DNA of 62,570 nucleotides from Azospirillum sp. 51_20 (GTDB lineage Bacteria > Pseudomonadota > Alphaproteobacteria > RF32 > CAG-239): positions 1 to 62,570 of the forward strand of contig MNTV01000037.1 in assembly GCA_001917175.1 (NCBI GenBank). The letters are read 5' to 3'. Position 1 is the first letter of the stretch; each line of letters begins with the position of its first letter. The translations under genes were made by a program, and so were the position numbers. The notes under the pieces are model-generated. The model worked only from the letters and a program-made list of their open reading frames with translations. It had not been told where the DNA came from and made no database searches. Positions 1 to 8,644 of the stretch are shown one piece after another.

Positions 1-199
1 CCCTTTATCCATAATATTTCGTTCAGGTGATGTAAAATATTGTACGATAAATGGTTATATTATTTTTCTCCGCTTTCCCTTGTTTTTTCGTCTTGATTTT
101 TGCCGCATTTTAACGTACCTTTTTCCGCTACAGGCAAAAAAGGCAAATAATCTTATTTTTTCAAAGCGTTAACAGTTCTTTTGCAGCTGGTCGAAGGAT

Positions 200-235
200 A
201 AAAAAATACCGGACGCAAGTCCGGTATGAAAAAAA
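200..235. terminator. Bidirectional intrinsic terminator after ftsZ
   Basis: A perfect 9-bp stem (ATACCGGAC / GTCCGGTAT) with a GCAA loop lies at 206-227. An A-run on its left gives a U-run to minus-strand transcripts coming from ftsZ. An A-rich tract follows on the other side. It sits about 25 bp past the ftsZ stop codon, so it most likely ends the mraY-ftsZ operon. Confidence 0.85.
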
Positions 236-250
236 GAATTTCTTACTGTA

Positions 251-1945
251 TCAACGACGTCTGAGAAACGACGGGATATCAAGGTTGACGCGGTCTTCCT
301 CACTGTCGGAAAAAGACGGGGTTACCGGTTCCTGATAATGCTCGGCTTCCATTTTTTTCTTGCGGTTGCGTTTGGCGATGGAAAAGCCGGTGACGCGTTC
401 AATCAGGGTCGGCGTGTATTCTTCTTCCTCGTCGTTGACAATCAGTTTTTCAACCGGTTCTTCTTTCGGCGAGGCAAAAAGCTGCGGATTGTGGCCGAAC
501 AGTTCGGGTTCTTCCTCGACCATCCGCGGCGCGTTTTTGGCGCTGAAAGTGCTGCCTTGGCTGGAAATCAGGCTTTCCAGCTGTGCGTCGACGTCGTTAA
601 ATTCGTTTTTGTTCAGAATGGCATTGAACAAAGAAGACGCCTGCGGCATGTCACCCATGGATGAGGGGGCGCGGGACTGCGGATCGGCAAACATTTCCGG
701 CTCTTCTTCGACAACGGCGGCCGGTTCGGTTTTTTCTTCGACCGCGATTTCTTCTTCCGTCAGTTCAACGGCCGGTTCTTCATCCGTTTCCTGCAGCCGG
801 GCCGGGGTTTCTTCGTTTTCTTCCGGATCGGCGGGCAGGGTGGCGGCGAATTTTGCCAGATTGGAATCCATTTCTTCGCTCGGGGTTATCGGAATGATGG
901 GTTCATCGGAAAAGCTTTCTTCAATGTAGTTGGCAGTTTTGGGCTGCGGCTTGGCTTTCGGCATTTCCGTCCGGCCGCCTTCAATGCCGGTGGCAACGAT
1001 CGAAACACGGATTTTGCCGGCCAGGTTTTCGTCAAAGCTGGAACCGAAGATGATGTTGGCTTCTTCGTCCACTTCTTCTTTGATGCGGTTGGCGGCTTCG
1101 TCGATTTCGAACAAGGTGATGTCCATGCCGCCGGTGATGTTGATCAGCACCCCTTTGGCGCCTTTCATGTTGCTGTCGTCCAGAAGCGGATTGGAAAGCG
1201 CCTGTTCGGCCGCTTTGATGGCGCGGTCTTCGCCTTCCGCTTCGCCTGTGCCCATGATGGCTTTGCCTTTGTCTTCCATAATGCTTTTGATGTCGGCGAA
1301 GTCGAGGTTGATCAGTCCCGGCATCATCATCAGGTCGGTAATTGAGCGGACGCCGTCGTAAAGCACGTTGTCGGCCATGACAAAAGCGTCGGCCAGGGTG
1401 GTGTTTTTGTCGGCGATGCGGAACAGGTTCTGGTTGGGAATGATGATGATGCTGTCGACTGACGAAGTAAAGTCATTGAGCGCTTCTTCGGCAATCTGGT
1501 AACGGCGGCGGCCTTCAAACTGGAACGGCTTGGTGACGACGCCGATGGTCAGGATACCTTTTTGTTTGGCAATGCGGGCAACGACCGGCGCCGCGCCGGA
1601 ACCGGTGCCGCCGCCCATGCCGGCGGTGATGAACACCATGTTGGCGCCTTCCAGCTCTTTTTCGATTTCTTCCGCAGCTTCTTCCGCCGCTTTGCGGCCG
1701 ACTTCGGGACAGGCGCCGGCACCGAGCCCGCGGGTGGTTTCCACGCCGAGTTGGATTTTGCGGCCGGATTTTGAATTGGCAAGCGCCTGAGCGTCGGTAT
1801 TGGCAACGATAAAATCAACGCCTTCGAGATTTTTGACGATCATGTTGTTGACGGCGTTGCCGCCGCCGCCGCCGACTCCGATAACGGAAATGCGCGGTTT
1901 CAAGGTGATCATGTTGGTTTCCGGTACTGCTAATTTTATCGACAT
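251..1945 (-). CDS. ftsZ: Cell division protein FtsZ
   Basis: This is the tubulin-like GTPase that polymerises into the cytokinetic Z-ring at midcell. The GTP-binding signature GGGTGSG lies at residues 111-117. The catalytic T7-loop motif NLDFAD is at about 213-218. Residues from about 330 form a long acidic, proline-rich linker. The last residues (NLDIPSFLRRR) are the conserved C-terminal peptide that binds FtsA. At 564 residues it is longer than the E. coli protein because of this linker, as is common in alphaproteobacteria. The ATG at 1945 has a GGGAG ribosome site just upstream. It is the last gene of the cluster, about 100 bp after ftsA, so it may also have its own promoter. Identification is certain. 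Confidence 0.98.
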   Translation of the reverse strand: MSIKLAVPETNMITLKPRISVIGVGGGGGNAVNNMIVKNLEGVDFIVANTDAQALANSKSGRKIQLGVETTRGLGAGACPEVGRKAAEEAAEEIEKELEGANMVFITAGMGGGTGSGAAPVVARIAKQKGILTIGVVTKPFQFEGRRRYQIAEEALNDFTSSVDSIIIIPNQNLFRIADKNTTLADAFVMADNVLYDGVRSITDLMMMPGLINLDFADIKSIMEDKGKAIMGTGEAEGEDRAIKAAEQALSNPLLDDSNMKGAKGVLINITGGMDITLFEIDEAANRIKEEVDEEANIIFGSSFDENLAGKIRVSIVATGIEGGRTEMPKAKPQPKTANYIEESFSDEPIIPITPSEEMDSNLAKFAATLPADPEENEETPARLQETDEEPAVELTEEEIAVEEKTEPAAVVEEEPEMFADPQSRAPSSMGDMPQASSLFNAILNKNEFNDVDAQLESLISSQGSTFSAKNAPRMVEEEPELFGHNPQLFASPKEEPVEKLIVNDEEEEYTPTLIERVTGFSIAKRNRKKKMEAEHYQEPVTPSFSDSEEDRVNLDIPSFLRRR

Positions 1946-2044
1946 TGCTCGCTCCCAAAAGTATTGTGCTTATTCAATTTTAATATACAATATTTGAAAA
2001 GTGCTTAAGGTTTCGTTACCAAAACGATATTTTTCGTTAATTTG

Positions 2045-3352
2045 TCAAAAGTTTTGTTTCAGCCAGTTCAGGATCCGTCCGAAACGGCCGCCTTCAATGC
2101 CCGCCGGTTTGCTGATGATTTTGTTCGGTTTGCGCTCGGTATAGTTGATGACGAACAAAAGCAGGCCGATGACGGAAGAAAACGCCGGCGACTGCAGTAC
2201 CGGATAGTTTGAAATGTCAAGCATGTTGGCAATGCTGCGCGGGCGGCCCAGACGCACCTGCTTGTCGAGAATCATGGCGGCCACTTCCCGCATGCCCGAC
2301 AACAGCGATCCGCCGCCGGTCAGCACAATGCGGTGGCTGCTGATGTCTTTTAAGCCGTGGTCGGCCAGTTTGCCGTTGACCATTTCAAACATTTCTTCCA
2401 CCCGCGGGGTGATGATGCCGATCAGTTCCGATTTCGGCACCTGTTTGATCAGGCTGTCGTCTTCCTCGCCGACCGGGTAGACGTTGATGGTTTCGTTTTT
2501 GTCCTGCGACGTCATGAAAGCGCAGCCGTGCAGCGTTTTTAAACGCTCGGCATGGGTAAACGAGGTCGTCAGCCCCCAGGCGATGTCGTTGGTGATGTTG
2601 TTGCTGCCGACGCCGATTGAGCCAAAGTATACCGGATGGCCGTGTTTGAAACTGGCGATGCTGGTGGTGCCGCCGCCGATGTCGACTACGGTGGCGCCCA
2701 GTTCCTTTTCGTCGTCAACCAGACAGGCAAGGCCGGAGGCATAGGAGGAAAGCGCCTTTTCGGCAATTTCCAGATGCGAGTTGTCGAGCACGGTTTTGAC
2801 GTTTCTGTACATGATTTCCGGTACCAGCCCGAGCAGCACGTCGACCGACAGGCTTTCGCCGTAAAGATTGCGCGGGTCGTTGGTTTCTTCTCCGAAATCA
2901 AGCCGGTAGCCGGTCGGCAGGCAGTGGATCAGCTCGTTGTTTTCGACGTTGATTTTGTTGATGCCTTTTTCGATGACTTTTTTTATGTCGGCTTCCGATA
3001 CCGGTTTGGATTTGTTTAAATTGATCGCCGAGCGTTTGATGCTGCTTTTTACCCGGTCGCCGGAAATGTTGACAATGATGCGGCTGACACGTTCGTTGGC
3101 CATTTGTTCGGCGGCTTCCACCGCGTCACAGACCGAATAGGTGGCCTGTTTGATGTCGGTGATGATGCCGTTTTTGATTCCCTTAGATGCATTGTAGCCG
3201 TAGCCGGCAATGCTGATTTTCTGATCGCGGCTGATGCGGGCAATGACGCAGCAGACTTTGGACGAGCCGATGTCCAAAGCGGCAATTGTGGTCAATCGGT
3301 TAAATGAATGAGTCACGATCTCATGCCTTTCGCTGTCAAATGTTGCTTTCAT
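2045..3352 (-). CDS. ftsA: Cell division protein FtsA
   Basis: FtsA is the actin-like ATPase that ties FtsZ filaments to the inner membrane and recruits later divisome proteins. The phosphate-1 motif DIGSSKVC starts near residue 27. The phosphate-2 motif VVDIGGGTTS is near 222, and the adenosine motif LTGGGS lies near 340. The C-terminus ends in a short amphipathic helix (FGRILNWLKQNF), the usual membrane anchor. The ATG at 3352 overlaps the end of ftsQ by 17 bp, but a GGAGG sits directly against it with no spacer. A GTG at 3316, preceded by AAAGG at a normal distance, is a good alternative start that would shorten the protein by 12 residues. Confidence 0.97.
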   Translation of the reverse strand: MKATFDSERHEIVTHSFNRLTTIAALDIGSSKVCCVIARISRDQKISIAGYGYNASKGIKNGIITDIKQATYSVCDAVEAAEQMANERVSRIIVNISGDRVKSSIKRSAINLNKSKPVSEADIKKVIEKGINKINVENNELIHCLPTGYRLDFGEETNDPRNLYGESLSVDVLLGLVPEIMYRNVKTVLDNSHLEIAEKALSSYASGLACLVDDEKELGATVVDIGGGTTSIASFKHGHPVYFGSIGVGSNNITNDIAWGLTTSFTHAERLKTLHGCAFMTSQDKNETINVYPVGEEDDSLIKQVPKSELIGIITPRVEEMFEMVNGKLADHGLKDISSHRIVLTGGGSLLSGMREVAAMILDKQVRLGRPRSIANMLDISNYPVLQSPAFSSVIGLLLFVINYTERKPNKIISKPAGIEGGRFGRILNWLKQNF

Positions 3353-4214
3353 CCTCCGCGTCCGAAGCCAGACGTTCTTCGTCGGAGGTTCGGCGCGGTT
3401 TTACCAAAACTTTATTGGCGAATCTTAAATCAATGATGGTTAATTTACGTTTAAGAAGTCCCTGGGTTTTGTTCAATTTTAGCAATTTTTTCCATGCTTT
3501 GTCCATGTCTTCGGCCGGCAGCTTGACGGTGATGCCGTTTTCGACGTCGTCCAGGATGAGGTTCCAGCGGCGGCCGGAAATGAAGTTGGCGACTTTGATC
3601 CGGGGAAAAACCTCGTTATCGTCTTCAACCGCGGTCAGCAGTTCGTTCAGATGCTCCGGCGCGCCGCGGCCGACGATCAGCAGCACCGGACGGGAAGGGA
3701 CAAAATCGGCACGGATGACGGCGCCGTCGGTGTCGATCGGGTAAAAAGCGTTGTTAATCTGCCACAGCGAGCGTACCCGGCGTTCTTTGAGGGTGATTTT
3801 TAGCAGGTTGGGCAGGTAGGAGCGGCTGACGGTTGCCGACTTGACCCACGGCAGCTGTTCAAGGTCGCTTTTCATCTGCCGGATGTCGAGGCGGAGTATG
3901 TTGTCGCCGCGGCGGGTGTTGACGATGTTGTTGATTTCCTCGATTGCGGTTTTGTTGCGTCCGTAGACGAGGATGTCGTCGACGGTAAAGCCGAGATAGG
4001 AGGTGAGGGTGTAAAAATAATCGGAGAGGGAATTGAGTTTTTGCGTGACCAGGTTGTTTTTGGCGATGACCATGCCGACCGAGGCAAAACCGAGCAAAAT
4101 AAGCAGCAAAACGTTGCCGATCAGGCGGTAAGGCCAGAGCCGGGGCAGATAAACACGTTTGTCGGCGGCGGAAACCGCCGGAGATGACGGGGAAACTGTC
4201 GGTGCGGTAATCAT
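3336..4214 (-). CDS. ftsQ: Cell division protein FtsQ
   Basis: FtsQ is a bitopic inner-membrane divisome protein that links early and late division proteins. It has a short polar N-terminus, one transmembrane helix (LIGNVLLLILLGFASVG) at about residues 30-50, then a periplasmic POTRA domain (VDDILVYGRNKT, LPWVKSATVSRSYLPNLLKI) and the FtsQ beta domain. I start it at the ATG at 4214, 2 bp past the murB stop. A start at 4250 would lie inside murB with no visible ribosome site. At 292 residues it has normal length for an alphaproteobacterial FtsQ. Confidence 0.93.
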   Translation of the reverse strand: MITAPTVSPSSPAVSAADKRVYLPRLWPYRLIGNVLLLILLGFASVGMVIAKNNLVTQKLNSLSDYFYTLTSYLGFTVDDILVYGRNKTAIEEINNIVNTRRGDNILRLDIRQMKSDLEQLPWVKSATVSRSYLPNLLKITLKERRVRSLWQINNAFYPIDTDGAVIRADFVPSRPVLLIVGRGAPEHLNELLTAVEDDNEVFPRIKVANFISGRRWNLILDDVENGITVKLPAEDMDKAWKKLLKLNKTQGLLKRKLTIIDLRFANKVLVKPRRTSDEERLASDAEDESNI

Positions 4215-4216
4215 GG

Positions 4217-5152
4217 TTATTTTTCTATTCCCAGTCTTTTTATTTCCCATTCGAGCGTAATGAAAGTTTCCTGCCGTACCCTTTGAATAATCGTTTCACC
4301 CAGGGTTTCAATGTCTTTGGCAGTGGCGTTGCCGGTGTTGATGAGAAAATTGCAGTGCTTTTCGGAAACTTTGGCGCCGCCGACGGCAAGTTCCGCGCAG
4401 CCGGCCTTTTTGATCAGTTCCCAGGCTTTCAGCCCTTCCGGGTTTTTGAAAGTGGAGCCGGCGGTTTTCTGGTTATAGGGCTGGCGGGCTTTGCGGTATT
4501 GCTTGTGTTCTTCCAGCAGCCGGGCGATTTCTTCCCGGGTCGAAGGTTCGGTTTTAAAAGTGATGGAAAGAATGATCCAGTCGTCGGGGAACAGGCTGCT
4601 GCGGTAGGACAATCCCAGGTCGGCCGCGGTAACGGTCTGGATTTTGCCTTCGCCGTTCATGATTTCCGCGCTTTGCATTACGTCAGCGACTTCCCGGCCG
4701 AAACAGCCGGCGTTGGTTTTGACCGAGCCGCCGATGACGCCGGGAATCGAACAGAGAAATTCAAGTCCGCCGAGTTCGTGCTTCAGCAGATGTTTTTTCA
4801 AATCAATGTTGCGAAAGCCGGCACCGCAGGTAATGGTGCCGTTGCCGACGGTGACTTTCTGAAAGCTTGCGTTGTCCAGTTTGATAACCACGCCGGGCAC
4901 GCCGCCGTCGCGAACCAGCAGGTTGGATCCGCCGCCGATCAGGCAGACCGGAACGTTGTGCGGTTTGTTGCGCAGGAAATGGGCAAGGTCGCCGGCGTCT
5001 TCCGGAATGTACATGATTTCGGCGTTGCCGCCGACGCCGAACCAGGTGTGGCGGGCAAGGCTGATGTTTTGCAGATAGCGGCCGCGGACGACGGGCAGAA
5101 TTTTGATCAACGGGTCTTTTTTCTGCGGCATTTTGAAGCGGATACGGAACAT
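4217..5152 (-). CDS. murB: UDP-N-acetylenolpyruvoylglucosamine reductase MurB
   Basis: MurB is the cytoplasmic FAD enzyme that uses NADPH to reduce enolpyruvyl-UDP-GlcNAc to UDP-N-acetylmuramate. FAD-binding motifs are clear: GVGGNAEIMYIP, then IGGGSNLLVRDGG, and IPGVIGGSVKTNAGCFG near the middle. The segment AGSTFKNPEG carries the catalytic serine region, and SEKHCNFLINTGNA is the substrate-end motif. At 311 residues it matches the shorter MurB type. It starts 1 bp after the murG stop, so translation is probably coupled. In related genomes murC usually precedes it and ddl follows it; both are absent here. Confidence 0.97.
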   Translation of the reverse strand: MFRIRFKMPQKKDPLIKILPVVRGRYLQNISLARHTWFGVGGNAEIMYIPEDAGDLAHFLRNKPHNVPVCLIGGGSNLLVRDGGVPGVVIKLDNASFQKVTVGNGTITCGAGFRNIDLKKHLLKHELGGLEFLCSIPGVIGGSVKTNAGCFGREVADVMQSAEIMNGEGKIQTVTAADLGLSYRSSLFPDDWIILSITFKTEPSTREEIARLLEEHKQYRKARQPYNQKTAGSTFKNPEGLKAWELIKKAGCAELAVGGAKVSEKHCNFLINTGNATAKDIETLGETIIQRVRQETFITLEWEIKRLGIEK

Positions 5153-5153
5153 T

Positions 5154-6296
5154 TTATTTCTCCGCCGGCCGTTTTGCGGCCGGAATGATGATTTTGTTTT
5201 CGATCAGATCGGCAAGCCGGACGGCGGCGTCGGTAATGGCGAATTTGGCAGTGTTTTCCGCCATTGTTTTCAAAACGGCCGGGTCTTCCAGCAGGTCGTT
5301 TAAGACCGCGGCGAGGGCCGTCGGCGAAAAGTCTTTTTGCGCGATGACGATGCCGCCCTTGTTGGTTTTGAACTCGGCCGCGTTTGAAGTCTGGTGGTCG
5401 TCGGCGGCCGTCGGCAGCGGAACCAGGATTGACGGAATGCCGGCGGCGGCAATTTCCGAAACCGAGGAGGCGCCGGCACGGGAGATTATCAGATGGGTTT
5501 GCGCATACAGTTCCGGCATGTTGTCGAAGAAATGCGAAAGCTCAAGCGTGCATTTGGCTCCGTCATAGGCGGCGCGGACGGCATCAAGGTCTTCCCGGCG
5601 GCACTGCTGGGTCATACGGATTCTTTTCTGCTGTTTGGAGGCAAGCATTTTTATTGCCTGCGGAATGACTTCGGCAAACACTTTGGCGCCTTGGGAACCG
5701 CCCAGAACCAGCATGTTAAAAGGCAGGGTTTTGCCGGTTTTGGGGTAGGGGCGGCCGTATAATTCGGCAATCGCCTTACGGATCGGCATGCCGGTTTGTA
5801 CGGTTTTGCGTCCGGCCGGCGCATATTTCGTCTTTTTGAAACTGGCGGCGACGGCGGTGGCATAGCGGCCGAGAAAGCGGTTGGTGCGGCTCATGACCGA
5901 ATTTTGTTCGTGGACGATCAGGTCGGTGCCGAGCAGGATTGCCGCCATCGAACAGGGGAAGGAAGCATAGCCGCCGAAGCCGACGACGCAGGCCGGACGT
6001 TCTTTCAGCAGCAGGTACATGCATTGCAGAACGCCGATTGCGGTCTTAAACAGGCTTTTGATTTTGAACCATTTTGATTTGCCCATGACGGCGCCGGACA
6101 AAACCGAACGGTTGGGGATTTTGCCCAGCGTGCCGTGATAGTTGTTCAGACCGCGCTGGTCGGTAACAAGCATCAGCCGGCAGCCGCGGCGGGAAAGTTC
6201 TTCCGCCAGCGCTTCGGCCGGGTAGACGTGTCCGCCGGTGCCGCCGGCAGTGAGGATAATCAGCGGTTTTTTGCTTTTTTTCTTTTTAGACGTCAT
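5154..6296 (-). CDS. murG: UDP-GlcNAc:lipid I N-acetylglucosaminyltransferase MurG
   Basis: MurG is the peripheral inner-membrane GT28 glycosyltransferase that converts lipid I to lipid II. The N-terminal glycine loop TAGGTGGHVYPA is at about residues 16-27. FGGYASFP and HEQNSVMSRTNR follow, then a second G-loop (LVLGGSQGAKVF) and the donor-binding HFFDNMPELY / ISRAGASSVSE segments. I start it at the ATG at 6296, which has GGAGGA six bases upstream. An upstream start at 6311 has no ribosome site. It overlaps the end of ftsW by 11 bp. The lysine-rich N-terminus after the start is unremarkable. Confidence 0.97.
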   Translation of the reverse strand: MTSKKKKSKKPLIILTAGGTGGHVYPAEALAEELSRRGCRLMLVTDQRGLNNYHGTLGKIPNRSVLSGAVMGKSKWFKIKSLFKTAIGVLQCMYLLLKERPACVVGFGGYASFPCSMAAILLGTDLIVHEQNSVMSRTNRFLGRYATAVAASFKKTKYAPAGRKTVQTGMPIRKAIAELYGRPYPKTGKTLPFNMLVLGGSQGAKVFAEVIPQAIKMLASKQQKRIRMTQQCRREDLDAVRAAYDGAKCTLELSHFFDNMPELYAQTHLIISRAGASSVSEIAAAGIPSILVPLPTAADDHQTSNAAEFKTNKGGIVIAQKDFSPTALAAVLNDLLEDPAVLKTMAENTAKFAITDAAVRLADLIENKIIIPAAKRPAEK

Positions 6297-7419
6297 CTTT
6301 GTCCTCCGCATGAACGTTTTTGCGCGTAATGGCCAGAAGCATGCCCATGCCGACGGCGGTGGCGATGATCGACGAGCCGCCGTAGGAAATAAACGGCAGC
6401 GTCATGCCCTTGGTCGGCATCAGGTGCAGGGTCGAAGCCATGTTAATGATGGATTGTAACCCGAAAGAGGCAGCCAGTCCAGAGGCCGATAAAATAATAA
6501 ACAAGTTGTTGTCTTTGCATGAAATAATCATTGAACGGATGACGATGACCAGATACAGGGCGACGATCGCCAGACAGAGGAACACGCCGTATTCTTCCGC
6601 CGCCACCGCGTAAATGAAATCGGTGTGCGCGTCGGGGATGGAAGAGCGGACCACGCCTTCGCCCGGACCGCGGCCGAACAGGCTGCCGCTTTGGAAGGCC
6701 TCAAGCGATTTCTTGACCTGATAGCTCAGTTCGCCGCCGGAAGCCAGAAACTGGTGAATGCGGATCTGAAAATGGGGAAAGGCAAAATAGGCGGCGATGA
6801 CGGCGCCCATGCCGATCAGCCCGGCGACGCCGAGCAGAAGCAGCGGCATGCCGTTTAAGAAAAACTGAAACAGCCAGACCGCGGTGATGACCATGGTCAT
6901 ACCGATGTCCGGCTGGCGGACGATGAGCAGGGCGGTAAACAGAAACAGGGCGGTCGACAGCAGATTGCCGGGAAATTCCGGATGCCGGCGTTCGCCGTCA
7001 AACAGCCAGGCGGCGGTGACAATGAAAAAAGGTTTGACAAATTCCGATGGCTGGAGCGAAAAGCCGAAGACCATCAGCCAGCGGGCGGCGCCCTTGTTGG
7101 CTTCGCCGAAGAAAAAAGTGCAGACGACCAGGGCGATGGCTGCCAGGTAGCCGACCAGCGAAAGCCGGCGGATGAATTTGAGCTTCTGCATGGAAAGGGC
7201 GATCATGACCATATAGGCCAGCGGCGCAAAGAACAGATGGCGTTTGATGAAGTGATAGCTGTCAAAGCCGATCCGCGTTGCCACCGCGGGGCTGGCGGAA
7301 AAAGTCAGCAGGATGCCGAGGACGATTAAAATGCTGATGCAGGCCAGAAGCGTTTTGTCAACGGTCCACCACCAGTTGGCAACGAGGCTTCGGTTGTTGT
7401 GGGAAAAGATCAGCACCAT
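6286..7419 (-). CDS. ftsW: Septal peptidoglycan glycosyltransferase FtsW
   Basis: FtsW is a SEDS-family polytopic membrane protein that polymerises lipid II at the septum with its partner PBP. It has about ten hydrophobic helices. Family signatures are KGAARWLMVFGFSLQPSEF, the periplasmic loop near SSIPDAHTDFIYAV, and PTKGMTLPFISYGGSS near the C-terminus. At 377 residues it is of normal size. The ATG at 7419 follows GGAGGA and lies 9 bp past mraY. murD normally separates mraY and ftsW but is missing here. Confidence 0.97.
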   Translation of the reverse strand: MVLIFSHNNRSLVANWWWTVDKTLLACISILIVLGILLTFSASPAVATRIGFDSYHFIKRHLFFAPLAYMVMIALSMQKLKFIRRLSLVGYLAAIALVVCTFFFGEANKGAARWLMVFGFSLQPSEFVKPFFIVTAAWLFDGERRHPEFPGNLLSTALFLFTALLIVRQPDIGMTMVITAVWLFQFFLNGMPLLLLGVAGLIGMGAVIAAYFAFPHFQIRIHQFLASGGELSYQVKKSLEAFQSGSLFGRGPGEGVVRSSIPDAHTDFIYAVAAEEYGVFLCLAIVALYLVIVIRSMIISCKDNNLFIILSASGLAASFGLQSIINMASTLHLMPTKGMTLPFISYGGSSIIATAVGMGMLLAITRKNVHAEDKDDV

Positions 7420-7428
7420 GGTCCTCCG

Positions 7429-8478
7429 TCAGAAAATAAGCGAAAAAAGGCCGATAACGGCACAGACGACGGCAACGATGCGGAAACGGGCGACCACCGT
7501 GGTTTCTTTCCAGCCCAGTTGTTCAAAGTGGTGGTGGATCGGCGCCATCAGAAAGACGCGCTTTTTCGTGCGTTTGTACCAGAAAACCTGAATCATGACC
7601 GAAAGCGCCTCGGCGACGAAGACAAAACCGATGACGGCCAGCAGGATTTCGTGTTTGGTCATCACCGCAACGGTGCCGAGAAGAGCGCCCAGAGCCAGCG
7701 ATCCGGTGTCGCCCATGAACACTTTGGCGGGCGAACTGTTGAACCAGAGAAAGCCGAGACAGGCGCCGGCGGCGGCGGCGCAGACGACCGCGACTTCTCC
7801 GCATTCGGGAATGAGGACGCTGCGGAAATTGACCGTTTCGGGAAAAGCGGTGGTAAAGGCAATGACGCCGAAGGCCGAAAACGCGGTCAGGCAAAGACTG
7901 CCGGCCAGTCCGTCCAACCCGTCGCTCAGGTTGACGGCGTTGGAGGTGCCGGCAATGACGACCATGGCAAACGGAAGGTAAAGCCACCACAGGTCAAAAA
8001 TACGGTTAACATAAGGAACCACCAGGCTGAAACGCAGATTTTCCGAAGTGTTGGCGGTAACCAGCCAGACCACGGCAAAGGCGGTGACAAACTGCAGCAG
8101 GAGTTTCATTTTGGCGGTCATGGCGTCGGGTGTGTGTTTTTTGACCTTGACATAGTCGTCGGCAAAACCGGTGGCGCCGAAAACAAGAATGACGGCCAGA
8201 CAGAGCCAGACGAACAGGTTGGAAAGGCTGCACCATAACAGGGACGAAACGATAATTGCCGCCAAAATGAGAATGCCGCCCATGGTCGGGGTGCCCTTTT
8301 TGGTCAACAGGTGGCTTTGCGGGCCGTTTTCGCGGATCGGCTGGCCCAGTCCCTGACAGCCGTGCAAAAAGGCGATAAATCTGCCGCCGCAGGCGAGCAC
8401 GACGGCTAGCGCGGTCAAAAAAGCGGCCAAAATGCGGATCAAAAGCATTTGATCTGGTAAAAACAAAGCGGCAAACAT
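7429..8478 (-). CDS. mraY: Phospho-N-acetylmuramoyl-pentapeptide-transferase MraY
   Basis: MraY is the integral membrane enzyme that transfers phospho-MurNAc-pentapeptide to undecaprenyl phosphate to make lipid I. Signature blocks are KKGTPTMGGILIL, the aspartate pair in FADDYVKVKK, NLSDGLDGLAGS, and the C-terminal MAPIHHHFE. About ten transmembrane helices are present. I place the start at the ATG at 8478 because a GAGG lies nine bases upstream. An ATG at 8484 is also possible, and the longer frame begins with TTG. It is the first gene of the cluster and is divergent from the efflux operon. Confidence 0.97.
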   Translation of the reverse strand: MFAALFLPDQMLLIRILAAFLTALAVVLACGGRFIAFLHGCQGLGQPIRENGPQSHLLTKKGTPTMGGILILAAIIVSSLLWCSLSNLFVWLCLAVILVFGATGFADDYVKVKKHTPDAMTAKMKLLLQFVTAFAVVWLVTANTSENLRFSLVVPYVNRIFDLWWLYLPFAMVVIAGTSNAVNLSDGLDGLAGSLCLTAFSAFGVIAFTTAFPETVNFRSVLIPECGEVAVVCAAAAGACLGFLWFNSSPAKVFMGDTGSLALGALLGTVAVMTKHEILLAVIGFVFVAEALSVMIQVFWYKRTKKRVFLMAPIHHHFEQLGWKETTVVARFRIVAVVCAVIGLFSLIF

Positions 8479-8644
8479 CGGCATTATCCTCAAAGAAACG
8501 AAATTTTCCTTATAAAATAGGCGGAATATATAAAAATTTGATTAAAATGCGCGGACAAAATTCATTAGAAGCGTCTTGAATTAGGGTTTGCTTCCACTAT
8601 TTAAATTTTAGTTTACGGAGCAATTGCAAAAGAAAGGCACGGGA

